Notes under the pieces: model-generated
What the model was told of the DNA's origin: nothing
Seen by the model: the letters and a program-made list of their open reading frames with translations, nothing else
Database searches by the model: none
Made by a program: the position numbers and the translations under genes
Assembly: GCA_964483245.1 (NCBI GenBank)
Contig: CAZABP010000048.1
Coordinates: forward strand, 1-33,950
DNA from: CAZABP01 sp964483245
GTDB taxonomy: Bacteria; Planctomycetota; UBA1135; UBA2386
DNA: 33,950 nucleotides
Direction: 5' to 3'
Part shown: positions 7,247 through 16,082 of the stretch, one piece after another
Layout: every line of letters starts with the position of its first letter
Position numbering within the stretch: position 1 is the stretch's first letter

Positions 7247-9230
7247 TCGGCTCGAGCTTCACGTAATCCAGGCCGACGCCGTAGTCCGGCCGCGCCCGCA
7301 CATCGCGGCCGATCAACTCGATCGCCAGCGCCGTCTGGCCCGGCCCGAGCTCCACGATCCCGAAGTCGATCTCATTGCCCGGTCGCGTCCGCGCACCATG
7401 CAGATCGAAGAACCCCGGCAGCTCCTTGCCGCCGAGATGCACCGTGATCTGCCCCTGGTCCGGTGCCTGGGTGAACACGACGCGCAGCCGGTACTTCCCC
7501 GGCGCAGGCACTGGCAGCCCGAGCTCGAGCCGGTCCCCCGGCTCCGCGCCGCGCCAGGCGAGCTGCGCGCCATCGCTCCAATCGCCGTCGAATGCCGACA
7601 TCTCCTCGCGCAGCACGCGTCCCTTCGGCTTGCCGAGCACCGGCAGGCTCTCCGCCTCCAGCGCGCCGGCGATCCGCCGCGGCGGCCGCACGGTGATCTC
7701 GCGCGGCAGCCGCTCGCCGACCGGCGGGATCGGCGGCAGGCCGGAGACCGCGCCCGGCGGCGCGTACCACCAGACCGTCGTCGCGAGGTCCAACTCGCCG
7801 AGTTCGTAGCGCTGCAGGATCTCGAGCTCGCCACGCACGCTGCGCGTGAACGGCAGATCGTCGCCGAGCTGCAACCGTAGCAGCGTCGTCGTGCCGAGAC
7901 TGCCCGGCCCGCCATGCTGCAGGATGCCGCCGAACGCGCCGCAGTACCGCGGCGTCCGTCCGGCGGTGAAACCGAAGTGCGCATCGGTCGCCGTGCCGAA
8001 CCAATCCGGCAGCGCGGCGCCGTCGACGAACCACTTCGGGTCGCCGTCCCCCCACCAGGAGCGCGCGGTGCTGCAGGCGGCGACTGCGAGCCCGACGACG
8101 CGACCGGGTCCGGCCGTGTCGAGCAGCCGGTGCTCGCGGAATGGCCGCGCCGGCACCGCACGCTGGTGGTGCCAGGCGGCGTGGAGGGTCCAGGCACCAG
8201 CCGGGACGTCCTGCGCGTCCGAGCGCACACCGATGCGCGCGTGCCCGAGCGGGCCCTCCCCTTCGCCGGCCAGCTGCACACGCAGCGTGCGCTGCAGCGG
8301 GATCGGCCAGCGGCTGCACAGCGTCCCGTCCGCGAGCACCTCCAGCATCCGGCTCTGGAACGGCGGCGCATCCGGCGCCGCGGCGAAGAAGTCCCCGAGC
8401 GGGACGCGCGCCGTCTCGGCACCGTCGACCGCCAGCACGAGCAGGGTCCGCCGCAACGTGACCGCGCGCGACACCCCGTCGGTTGGACGCAACTCGATGC
8501 GCAGCTCGCGCAGCACGCGCGGGCCGGCAACCTCCAGCGCGACGCCCTCCAGCAGCTCCCCCTCGCTGCTCGCATCGGCACGGAACTCCATCCGCTCCGC
8601 AGCCGCGGCTGCCGCTGCCAACGCCGGCAACGCGGCTTCGATCGCCGGACCGGACCAGGGACCTGCGACGCTGAGGTCCGGCAGCCGGCGCACGACGACC
8701 TCGTATTGCAGCCGCGGGTCGGATGCCGCGACGACGAGCCGCCGCCCGAACGGGATCGGCACGCGGCAGACCGCGCCGCCAGGCCGCGCCGCAGCCAACG
8801 GCGGCACCAACCCGAGCGCCGGGGACGCCCCCACCAGCGCTGCCAGATCCACCTGCCACGCCGGGTCCTCCGCGCCGTCCAGATAGAACGACAGCCGGCC
8901 GGACGGCTGCGCCACCCACAGCCGCACGAGGGCTCCCGGACCTTCGGTATCGACGAGCACGTACTCCGGACGCTGGTCGCGCAGGTCGACCCGCACGAAG
9001 CGGCCAGCGTCTTCGTCGGCGAACCAGTCGTCAGGGACCTCGGGCCCCTGATCGCTGCGGCGGTCGCGGCTGCTCGCGACGACGATCGTTTCGCCCGGTC
9101 CGGCCGGCTGCCACAGCCGGTCCTCGTCGGTCAGCTGCGTCCAGAGCCCGGCGAGATCGAGCGGACGCTGCGCGGCGAGCCCGTCACCGAGCAGCAGCAG
9201 GAGCAGGACTGCGAGCAGGCGGGTGCGCAT
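7239..9230 (-). CDS. exported DUF2961 (GH172-like) protein
   Basis: The 663-residue product has a clear signal peptide (MRTRLLAVLLLLLLGDGLAAQ); the longer frame upstream is discarded for that reason. The text YVLVDTEGPGALVRLWV, LSFYLDGAEDPAWQVD and KWFVDGAALPDWFGTATDAH matches the layout of DUF2961, the family now called glycoside hydrolase family 172 (alpha-fructofuranosidases and D-arabinofuranosidases). The C-terminal part (from about residue 540) looks like a beta-sandwich carbohydrate-binding module ending YGVGLDYVKLE. In family members I recall the two active-site segments as GEGDEK and GTGTED. Here they read GDGDPK (Asp395) and GTATDA (Asp416), so both glutamates appear replaced by aspartate, 21 residues apart. 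It may act on furanosides or be a non-catalytic relative. The gene is divergent from the VPS10 pair and convergent with the selenoprotein gene. Confidence 0.8.
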   Translation of the reverse strand: MRTRLLAVLLLLLLGDGLAAQRPLDLAGLWTQLTDEDRLWQPAGPGETIVVASSRDRRSDQGPEVPDDWFADEDAGRFVRVDLRDQRPEYVLVDTEGPGALVRLWVAQPSGRLSFYLDGAEDPAWQVDLAALVGASPALGLVPPLAAARPGGAVCRVPIPFGRRLVVAASDPRLQYEVVVRRLPDLSVAGPWSGPAIEAALPALAAAAAAAERMEFRADASSEGELLEGVALEVAGPRVLRELRIELRPTDGVSRAVTLRRTLLVLAVDGAETARVPLGDFFAAAPDAPPFQSRMLEVLADGTLCSRWPIPLQRTLRVQLAGEGEGPLGHARIGVRSDAQDVPAGAWTLHAAWHHQRAVPARPFREHRLLDTAGPGRVVGLAVAACSTARSWWGDGDPKWFVDGAALPDWFGTATDAHFGFTAGRTPRYCGAFGGILQHGGPGSLGTTTLLRLQLGDDLPFTRSVRGELEILQRYELGELDLATTVWWYAPPGAVSGLPPIPPVGERLPREITVRPPRRIAGALEAESLPVLGKPKGRVLREEMSAFDGDWSDGAQLAWRGAEPGDRLELGLPVPAPGKYRLRVVFTQAPDQGQITVHLGGKELPGFFDLHGARTRPGNEIDFGIVELGPGQTALAIELIGRDVRARPDYGVGLDYVKLEPIK

Positions 9231-9238
9231 GGCCGTGC

Positions 9239-9244
9239 ACGGTA
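9239..9244 (-). promoter_or_regulatory. -10-like TACCGT before the DUF2961 gene
   Basis: On the minus strand TACCGT (TANNNT) ends 8 nt before the ATG at 9230, with no Shine-Dalgarno sequence visible. It fits the leaderless arrangement seen at ruvB, clpS and the MATE gene. Confidence 0.35.
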
Positions 9245-9328
9245 CCGAAGCCGGACATGCAGGACCCAACCGAGGCAGCATTCCCTGCGTATGCTCGCGC
9301 GCCCCACCCAGCGCCCCTGGAGCCTCGC

Positions 9329-12300
9329 ATGCGAACCGCCGCGTTCCTCGCCGCCGCGTCCTCAGTACTGATCGCCCAGGAATCTCCGCAGACCCCAGCG
9401 CCGCGAACCGCGGCGCAGCCGCCCGCGACCCAGCAGGAGGCCGCCGCCACGAAACCGGATCCGTACTACGGACTCGAGCTGGTGCACCGGCTGGCGTGGC
9501 GTGGGATCGGTCCGGCCAACATGGGGGGACGCATCACCGACCTCGACGTGCCGGCCGAACAGCCGAACACCTGGTACGTCGCGACGGCGGGCGGCGGGCT
9601 GTGGAAGACGACGAACGCCGGGACGACCTGGACCGCGCTGTTCCAGAACCAGCCGACCGTTTCGATCGGCGACGTAGCGGTCGCGCCGTCGAACTCCGAC
9701 ATCGTCTGGGTCGGCACCGGCGAGGAGAACGCGCGCAACTCCGTGCAGTGGGGCGACGGCGTCTACAAGTCCACCGACGCCGGCAAGACCTGGAAGCACA
9801 TGGGTCTGCCCGAGTCGTTCCAGATCGGCCACATCGCGATCCATCCGCAGAACCCCGACGTCGTCTACGTGGCCGCGCTCGGTCGGCTGTGGAGCCACAA
9901 CCGCGAACGCGGCGTGTTCCGCACGCGCGACGGCGGCGAGACCTGGGAGCACGTGCTGTACCTCGACGACGCGACCGGCTGCATCGACGTGCGGATCGAT
10001 CCGCGCGAACCGAACACGGTCTACGCCGCGATGTACGAGCGGATGCGCGACATCTACTGCTCGAACGATCCCGCCGTTCGCTTCGGCGCGAAGGCCGGAT
10101 TGTGGCGCAGCGACGACGGTGGTTCGACCTGGAAGCCGCTGACCAACGGGCTGCCGACCTGCAAGTGGGGACGCAGCGGACTCGCGCTGCACGGCACCAA
10201 GGCCGGCGTGATCTACGCGGTCATCGAGACCGAGCGCAGCGGCTGGGCGCGCGGCGACCAGGAACGGGTCGAAGAAGCGCGGCCGGCCGGCAATGCCTAC
10301 GCCGGACTCAACGCCGAGGATGCTGAAGGGGGCGGCGCGCGGTTGACGCAGGTCACCGACAACGGCCCCTCGGCGACGGCGGGCCTGCAGGTGGGCGACG
10401 TCGTGACGCGCATCGGCGACGCCGAGATCAAGACGGCCGAAGACCTGACCGACGAGATCCGCGCGGCGAACGGGGGCGACAAGGCGAAGATCGCGTTCCG
10501 CCGCGGCGAGCAGCCGCAGGAGCTCGAGATCACCTGGGGAACGCGGCCGCAGCGCGGCGGCGGCCAGCCGCAGAACCGCTTCCAGGGCCGACTCGGCGGC
10601 CAGCGCGAGAACCTGCAGGACCAGCAGGGAGAGCTCGGCTTCGAGACCGGCGGGATCTTCCGCAGCGACGACCGCGGCGAGAGCTGGACGCGGCTCAACA
10701 GCCTGACCGAGCGACCGTTCTACTACTCGATCCTCGCGGTCGATCCGCAGGACGACCAGGCGATCTACCACGCGGCCGTGGCGTTCTGGCAGAGCCTGGA
10801 CGGCGGCAAGGAGTTCAAGGCCGCGCAGCGTGGGGTCCACGTCGACTTCCACGCGGTCTGGATCGATCCGAACGACTCCGATCGCATCCTGCTCGGCGGC
10901 GACGGCGGCATCGCGATCACGCACGACCGCTGCAAGACCTGGGAGGTCATCAACAACTTCTCGATCGGGCAGTACTACCACGCCAGTGCCGACAACGCGC
11001 TGCCGTACAACGTCTACGGCGGGCTGCAGGACAACGGGACCTGGCGCGTGCCGTCGCGCACGCGGTGGAGCGAAGGGATCACGCGTGACGACTGCATCCA
11101 GTTCTATGGCGGTGATGGATTCACCGCGCACCCCGATCCGGAGGATCCCGACGTCGTGTTCGCGACGTCGCAGAATGGCGCCGTCGGCGGCATGAACCTC
11201 GCGACCGGCGCGCGCTTCCCGGTGCAACGGCCGCAGGGGCAGGACCGCGCGAGCAACTGGGATGCGCCGTTCTTCCTGTCGCCGCACAACCCGCGCGTGC
11301 TGTACTTCGCCGGGCGCTACGCGAACCGCGCCTGGAACCGCGGGCGCAACGTCGAAGCGCTGAGCCCTGCGCTCGGCGCGACCGAGAAAGGGACCGCGAC
11401 GGCATTCGCCGAATCACCGCTGCAGGTCGGTCTGCTGTACGTCGGGACCGACGAAGGCACGCTGTGGCGCAGCAAGGACGCCGGCAAGACCTGGGAAGCG
11501 ATCCACGACAAGCTGACCGGGATGCCCGGGCGCCGCTACGTCAGTTGCATCCACCCCTCGTACCACGAAGCCGAGCGCGTCTACGTCAGCTTCGACGGGC
11601 ACCGCAACGACGACTTCGCCACCCACGTATGGGTCAGCGACGACGCCGGTGACACCTGGACGTGGCTGCGCGGCGACCTGCCGGACCAGCCGGCGCATGT
11701 CTGCCGCGACCTGCCGCCGCACCCGCTGCACGGCGCGAATCCGGACCTGCTCGTGCTCGGCACGGAGTTCGGCTGCTACGTCTCGTTCGACCGCGGCAAG
11801 GAGTGGATGCAGCTCGGCCAGGGTCTGCCGACCGTGGCCGTGCGGGATCTGGCGCTGCAGGCGCGCGACAGCGAGCTGATCGCGGCAACGCACGGGCAGG
11901 GTCTGTTCGTGCTCGACGTGTCGGCGCTGCGGCAGATGGACGGCGAGGTCACGGCGAAGCCGGCGCACCTGTTCCGTCCGGAGCTGCTGATCCAATGGCA
12001 GCTCCGCCAGCGCGGGCTCTCCGGGCACAAGGACTGGCGCGCGCCGAATCCCCCACCAGGGGTCGCGATCCATCTCTGGCTCGCGCAGAAGCCGGCCGAT
12101 GCACCGGTCGTCACCGTGCACGACGTGACCGGGGCGCAGGTCGCGACGGTCACCGGCCTCCGCGCCGCCGGCATTCAGCGGCTGCAGTGGAACGGCCGGA
12201 TCACCGGCGAGGACGAGGAGCGCCCGCAAGCCCGCCGCGGGCGGCGCGGTGGCGGCGGGCGGCAGGCCCCGCCCGGCAGCTACTCCCTGCGCTTCGGCTC

Positions 12301-12409
12301 CGGCAGCGAGACGCTCGTGCAGCCGCTGACCGTCGCCGCGGACCCGATCGCAGCCGCGCCGTCACCGGCAGTCTCCGTCCCCGCCAACACCCAGGATCAG
12401 GACCGGTGA
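9329..12409 (+). CDS. secreted VPS10/BNR beta-propeller protein with inserted PDZ domain
   Basis: The protein is 1026 residues. The start MRTAAFLAAASSVLIAQ gives a short signal peptide, and GGAG lies 7 nt upstream of the ATG. It is a sortilin/VPS10-type propeller with many Asp-box (BNR) motifs: STDAGKTW, TRDGGETW, SDDGGSTW, SDDRGESW, SKDAGKTW and SDDAGDTW. Between blades, residues about 322-410 form a PDZ domain (NGPSATAGLQVGDVVTRIGD, with AEDLTDEIRAA after it), followed by a Gly/Gln-rich linker. The downstream paralogue has no PDZ here. A C-terminal beta domain (from about 900) and an Arg/Gly-rich stretch end the protein. Such proteins are often annotated as BNR glycosyl hydrolases, but no sialidase active site was recognised. 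A possible -10 (TATGCT, 9290-9295) would give a short leader. The role is probably extracellular protein or glycan binding, by inference. Confidence 0.88.
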   Translation: MRTAAFLAAASSVLIAQESPQTPAPRTAAQPPATQQEAAATKPDPYYGLELVHRLAWRGIGPANMGGRITDLDVPAEQPNTWYVATAGGGLWKTTNAGTTWTALFQNQPTVSIGDVAVAPSNSDIVWVGTGEENARNSVQWGDGVYKSTDAGKTWKHMGLPESFQIGHIAIHPQNPDVVYVAALGRLWSHNRERGVFRTRDGGETWEHVLYLDDATGCIDVRIDPREPNTVYAAMYERMRDIYCSNDPAVRFGAKAGLWRSDDGGSTWKPLTNGLPTCKWGRSGLALHGTKAGVIYAVIETERSGWARGDQERVEEARPAGNAYAGLNAEDAEGGGARLTQVTDNGPSATAGLQVGDVVTRIGDAEIKTAEDLTDEIRAANGGDKAKIAFRRGEQPQELEITWGTRPQRGGGQPQNRFQGRLGGQRENLQDQQGELGFETGGIFRSDDRGESWTRLNSLTERPFYYSILAVDPQDDQAIYHAAVAFWQSLDGGKEFKAAQRGVHVDFHAVWIDPNDSDRILLGGDGGIAITHDRCKTWEVINNFSIGQYYHASADNALPYNVYGGLQDNGTWRVPSRTRWSEGITRDDCIQFYGGDGFTAHPDPEDPDVVFATSQNGAVGGMNLATGARFPVQRPQGQDRASNWDAPFFLSPHNPRVLYFAGRYANRAWNRGRNVEALSPALGATEKGTATAFAESPLQVGLLYVGTDEGTLWRSKDAGKTWEAIHDKLTGMPGRRYVSCIHPSYHEAERVYVSFDGHRNDDFATHVWVSDDAGDTWTWLRGDLPDQPAHVCRDLPPHPLHGANPDLLVLGTEFGCYVSFDRGKEWMQLGQGLPTVAVRDLALQARDSELIAATHGQGLFVLDVSALRQMDGEVTAKPAHLFRPELLIQWQLRQRGLSGHKDWRAPNPPPGVAIHLWLAQKPADAPVVTVHDVTGAQVATVTGLRAAGIQRLQWNGRITGEDEERPQARRGRRGGGGRQAPPGSYSLRFGSGSETLVQPLTVAADPIAAAPSPAVSVPANTQDQDR

Positions 12410-12414
12410 GTCCG

Positions 12415-15126
12415 ATGCAGCCCACCACCCGACTCTCCCCGCTGTGCCTGCTGCTGATCGGTTTCGCGCTGCCGCTCGCGGCGCAGGCCTCCCCCGCCGA
12501 GCTCGCGCGCGACGCGTTGGGCGGCATGGAATGGCGCTCGCTCGGTCCGTCGAACTTCGGCGGCCGCGTCGTCGACGTCGAGGTCGACCCGCGCGATCGC
12601 TCGGTGTGGTACGTCGTGACCGGGTCCGGCGGGATCTGGAAGACGGTCAACAAGGGGACGACGTTCGAGCCGTTGTTCGACCGGCAGCCGGTGTTCTCGA
12701 TCGGCGACCTGGCCCTCGCACCGTCGGCGCCGGACGTGCTGTACGTCGGCACCGGCGAAGCCAACAACCAGCGCAGCTCGTACTGGGGCAACGGAATCTG
12801 GAAGTCGACCGACGCCGGCAAGACCTGGAGCCACGTCGGCCTCGAAGGCACCGACCACATCGGCCGCGTCGTCGTGCATCCGAAGAACCCCGACATCGTC
12901 TACGTCGCAGCGCTCGGGGCGCTGTACTCGCCGAACCGTGAGCGCGGGCTCTACCGCACGACCGACGGCGGCAAGAGCTGGAACTGCGTGCAGTGGATCA
13001 GCGAGGACGTCGGGTTCGTCGACATCGTGCTCGACCCGTCCGATCCGGGCCGCCTGCTGGCGGCGTCGTACGACCGGCGCCGGCGCGCGTGGGACTTCCG
13101 CGAGACCGGGCCCGGCAGCGGGATCTGGCGCAGCGAGGATGCCGGTGCCACCTGGGAGCGCATCGAGGGCGGGCTGCCGGGCGGCGAGATCGGGCGCATC
13201 GGCCTCGCCTATGCACCGAGCGATCCGGCGATCGTGTACGCGACGATCGAGAACGGGAACCCGGCCGTGCCGGAGGCGAAGACGGACGTCGGTACGACCG
13301 AGGCTGCGTCCGGCCGCCGTGAACCGTCGGAAGGGACCGCGCCGCGGCGCAGGCTGATCGGCGGCGAGATCTACCGCAGCCAGGATGGCGGCAAGAGCTG
13401 GAAGAAGGTCAACGAGTCACAGGTCGGCGGTTCGCCGGCCTACTACTACGGGCAGATCGTCGTCGATCCGCGCGACGCCGAGACCGTCTACGTGCTGTCG
13501 GTGCCGCTGTGGCGCTCGCGCGACGGTGGCAAGACCTGGAAGAACGACACCGCCCGCGGGATCCACGTCGATCACCACGCGCTGTGGATCGACCCGACCG
13601 ACACCGCGCATCTGCTGCTCGGCAACGACGGTGGGATGCACGAGTCGTTCGACCGCGGCGAGCACTGGGATCACTTCAACGAGCTGCCGATCGGGCAGGT
13701 CTATGCGATCGGCGTCGACCTGCAGGATCCGTACTGGGTCTGGGGCGGTCTGCAGGACAACGGCACCTGGGGCATCCCGAGCGCACAGACGACGAGCCTG
13801 CCGCTGTCCCGCAGCGACGCGCTGCGGATCAACGGCGGCGACGGGTTCTACGTGGTCGTGGATCCCCGGGATCCGGACCTCATCTACAGCGAGAGCCAGT
13901 TCGGCGCGCTGAGCCGGTTGCACGTGCATCGCGGGGAGCGCAAGTCGATCCGGCCGCAGGCGGAACGCGGGCAGCCGCGATTGCGCTTCAACTGGATGTC
14001 GCCGATCGCGCTCTCGCCGCAGCATCCGGACACGATCTACTTCGGCAGCCAGTACCTGCATCGCTCGCGCAACCGTGGGGACGACTGGCAGACGATCAGT
14101 CCGGACCTGACGACGAACGATGCCGCGAAGATCGAAGGGGACGTGCCGCACTGCACGATCACGACGATCGCCGCCTCGCCACTGCGCGCCGGCCTGCTGT
14201 GGGTCGGCACCGACGACGGCCGGGTCTGGCTGACGCGCAACGACGGCGAGCGCTGGATCGAGCTGACCGACCGGTTCCAGGACGTGCCGCGCGGGCTGTG
14301 GGTCAGCCGCGTCGAGGCGTCGTACCACGACGAGAAGATCGCGTACGTCGCGTTCACCGGGTACCGCGAGGACGACCGCAATCCGTACCTGTTCCTGACC
14401 ACCGATGGCGGCGACACGTTCCGCTCGCTGAGTGCGAACCTGCCGCGCTCCTCGGTCAACGTCGTGCGTGAACATCCGCGCAATCCGGACGTGCTGCTGG
14501 TCGGGCACGAGTCCGGGGTCTGCGCGTCGATCGACGCCGGCGGCACGTGGCATCCACTCGGCAGCAAGCTGCCGACGACGCCGGTGCACGATCTGGTCGT
14601 GCATCCGCGCGAGCCGGATGTCGTGGTCGGGACGCATGGCCGCGGGGTGTGGGTGCTCGACGCCACGCCGCTCGAAGAGCTCGACGACGACCTGCTGGCG
14701 CGGCCGTTCCACGCGTTCCGCGCCCGCGACGGCCGACAGCTCGGCGTCTCGTACTCGAACCGCTACTCGAGCAGCAATCGGACCTGGACTGCCGACCGTT
14801 CGGAGCACGGGGCAGCGTTCCACTACTGGCTGCGCGAAGAGTCGGATGCCGGGGTGTCGCTCGAGGTCGTGGATGCGACCGGCAAGGTGCTGCGGACGAT
14901 CGCCGGCAGCAGCAAGGCCGGCCTGCACCGCGTGCTGTTCGATCCGAACGCCGGCCGCGGGCGCGGCGGGTTCGGCGGTGGCCGGCGCGAACCGCCGCCG
15001 GGACCGGGGCAGTACGCCGTGCGCGTCCGCCACGGTGAGAATCCGCCGGTGCTGCCGTTCTGGATCCGGGCGTCGGCGCCGGCGCCGGCGTCCTGGCTGA
15101 AGAGCTCGCCGTTCACGCGGGACTGA
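12415..15126 (+). CDS. secreted VPS10/BNR beta-propeller protein, paralogue without PDZ
   Basis: The protein is 903 residues with a signal peptide (MQPTTRLSPLCLLLIGFALPLAAQA). GTG 12406, whose GTGA overlaps the upstream stop, is an alternative start three codons earlier. The blade order is collinear with the preceding gene (WRSLGPSNFGGRV, VSTGSGG-like blade starts, YVGTGEANNQRSS, STDAGKTW, TTDGGKSW, SEDAGATW, SQDGGKSW, SRDGGKTW), which shows a tandem duplication. Where the first copy has PDZ, this one has only a short linker of about 30 polar residues (from PEAKTDVG). C-terminal domain and Gly/Arg-rich tail are shared. The 5-bp spacing implies co-transcription. No enzyme motif was recognised. 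A secreted binding protein is the safest description. Confidence 0.87.
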   Translation: MQPTTRLSPLCLLLIGFALPLAAQASPAELARDALGGMEWRSLGPSNFGGRVVDVEVDPRDRSVWYVVTGSGGIWKTVNKGTTFEPLFDRQPVFSIGDLALAPSAPDVLYVGTGEANNQRSSYWGNGIWKSTDAGKTWSHVGLEGTDHIGRVVVHPKNPDIVYVAALGALYSPNRERGLYRTTDGGKSWNCVQWISEDVGFVDIVLDPSDPGRLLAASYDRRRRAWDFRETGPGSGIWRSEDAGATWERIEGGLPGGEIGRIGLAYAPSDPAIVYATIENGNPAVPEAKTDVGTTEAASGRREPSEGTAPRRRLIGGEIYRSQDGGKSWKKVNESQVGGSPAYYYGQIVVDPRDAETVYVLSVPLWRSRDGGKTWKNDTARGIHVDHHALWIDPTDTAHLLLGNDGGMHESFDRGEHWDHFNELPIGQVYAIGVDLQDPYWVWGGLQDNGTWGIPSAQTTSLPLSRSDALRINGGDGFYVVVDPRDPDLIYSESQFGALSRLHVHRGERKSIRPQAERGQPRLRFNWMSPIALSPQHPDTIYFGSQYLHRSRNRGDDWQTISPDLTTNDAAKIEGDVPHCTITTIAASPLRAGLLWVGTDDGRVWLTRNDGERWIELTDRFQDVPRGLWVSRVEASYHDEKIAYVAFTGYREDDRNPYLFLTTDGGDTFRSLSANLPRSSVNVVREHPRNPDVLLVGHESGVCASIDAGGTWHPLGSKLPTTPVHDLVVHPREPDVVVGTHGRGVWVLDATPLEELDDDLLARPFHAFRARDGRQLGVSYSNRYSSSNRTWTADRSEHGAAFHYWLREESDAGVSLEVVDATGKVLRTIAGSSKAGLHRVLFDPNAGRGRGGFGGGRREPPPGPGQYAVRVRHGENPPVLPFWIRASAPAPASWLKSSPFTRD

Positions 15127-15186
15127 TCGAGACTCCCTCCTCTCCTCGAGACTGGATCCGCCCCGTCGGCGAGCGCCGCCGCCGCC

Positions 15187-15249
15187 GCGGCGCCAGCGCC
15201 GCTGGTTTCGCGCCGTCGCGGGCGCCGCGTCACGGCGGTGAGAGAACTG
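15187..15249 (+). repeat. dispersed 63-bp repeat, copy B
   Basis: This is the counterpart of 5481-5543 (51/63 identical, ungapped). The hairpin arms CGCCG (15223-15227) and CGGCG (15233-15237) are conserved and the loop differs by one base. The copy fills the convergent spacer between the second VPS10 gene and DUF2017 and touches the DUF2017 stop codon, so it may serve as a bidirectional terminator. The rest of the spacer (15127-15186) is GC-rich, with a weak TCGAG/CTCGA hairpin. Confidence 0.55.
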
Positions 15250-15738
15250 TCACCAGCCGCCGAGCAGCTCCAGCAACAGCTCCTGCACCCAGGCCATCTG
15301 CTGGATGCGCGCCAGCGCAACCATCTTCTCGAAGCTGCCGACGCTCGCGGGATCGCGCTCCATGTCCTCCGGCGCCAGCTCGTGCTCGGCGAACAGCAGC
15401 AGCCGCGCGGCATTCAGCGCCGCGAGCCAGGCGGTCGCGTGCCCGGGTGCGAGCTGCACGACGTACTGCCCGGCCGGCTCCTCGTGCAGCGTCTGCAGGT
15501 CCTTGCCGACCAGCTCGGCGCGGGACAGGAACAGATGCTCGAGCTCCGGCGTCGCGTGGCGGCGCCACTCCTGCTCCTCCGCCGAGTCGCTGTAGACCTC
15601 CGGCACCAGATGGCCGCGCACGGAAGGATCCTCGTTGCTGAGCCACCCGGGGATCCGCAACAGCGAGTCGGCGAGCAGCGGGGACATCCCCTCGATCCCG
15701 CACCCACCGTCCGGGTCGACGCGCAGGCGCAGGTTCAC
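15250..15738 (-). CDS. DUF2017-family protein downstream of clpS
   Basis: The product is 162 residues, starting at GTG 15738, which overlaps the clpS stop (GTGA). DUF2017 proteins commonly follow clpS, best known in Actinobacteria. The segments HLVPEVYSD, EWRRHATPELEH and WLAALNAARLLLFAEHEL fit that family. The C-terminal half is largely helical, and the YSDSAEEQEW region is acidic. No enzymatic motif is visible. The overlap and the conserved pairing suggest a role linked to ClpS/Clp proteolysis, by inference only. The longer reading frame through 16125 is the shadow of clpS in another frame. Confidence 0.72.
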   Translation of the reverse strand: MNLRLRVDPDGGCGIEGMSPLLADSLLRIPGWLSNEDPSVRGHLVPEVYSDSAEEQEWRRHATPELEHLFLSRAELVGKDLQTLHEEPAGQYVVQLAPGHATAWLAALNAARLLLFAEHELAPEDMERDPASVGSFEKMVALARIQQMAWVQELLLELLGGW

Positions 15739-16037
15739 GCCACGCCCTGCTCGAGCGTCGCGCGCAGGTGGTGCCCGAGCAGCTTCTGCACGTAGACCTC
15801 GGCCTGCTCGCGGGCGCCGGTCCAGACCACGCTGCGCCCGCTGTGGTGCACCTCGAGCATCAGCCGGCGCGCCTTCGTCTCGTCGTAGCCGAACACCGAC
15901 ATGAACACCCGCGTCACGTAGATCATCAGCGTCACCGGATCGTCGTGCACGACGACGTTCCACGGCGGCGCGAGGCGCGTCCTGGTGTCGGTCGCTTCCT
16001 TCGTCTCGGTTGCATTCCGCAGCGTGGCAGCAGGCAC
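15735..16037 (-). CDS. clpS: ATP-dependent Clp protease adaptor ClpS
   Basis: ClpS delivers N-degron proteins to ClpAP/ClpCP. The product is 100 residues with GTG as start, normal for ClpS. The core reads PWNVVVHDDPVTLM, YVTRVFMSVFGYDETKA, LMLEVHHSGRSVV and GAREQAEVYVQKL. The family's substrate-pocket NDD triplet is HDD here. Actinobacterial ClpS has WDD in the same frame (VWDDPVNLM), so this copy resembles that branch and has a changed pocket residue. It is followed with overlap by DUF2017. TACACT lies exactly 7 nt before the GTG, suggesting a leaderless mRNA. It is divergent from the MATE gene across 45 bp. Confidence 0.88.
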   Translation of the reverse strand: MPAATLRNATETKEATDTRTRLAPPWNVVVHDDPVTLMIYVTRVFMSVFGYDETKARRLMLEVHHSGRSVVWTGAREQAEVYVQKLLGHHLRATLEQGVA

Positions 16038-16044
16038 GGTGCGA

Positions 16045-16050
16045 AGTGTA
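16045..16050 (-). promoter_or_regulatory. -10-like TACACT of clpS
   Basis: On the minus strand TACACT ends exactly 7 nt before the clpS GTG (16037). Its presence supports both GTG as the start and initiation at the start codon. It forms a back-to-back pair with the MATE -10 in a 45-bp spacer. Confidence 0.45.
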
Positions 16051-16069
16051 ACGCCCGCTGCACGCACCG

Positions 16070-16075
16070 TATCGT
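16070..16075 (+). promoter_or_regulatory. -10-like TATCGT of the MATE gene
   Basis: TATCGT ends exactly 7 nt before the ATG at 16083. No Shine-Dalgarno sequence is visible. No convincing -35 box was seen for either promoter in this spacer. Confidence 0.45.
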
Positions 16076-16082
16076 CGCGCCG

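Noticed and set aside
7914..9371. Long plus-strand frame opposite the DUF2961 gene
   Set aside because: Arg/Gln-rich low-complexity translation, no motifs, and it conflicts with a well-supported gene.
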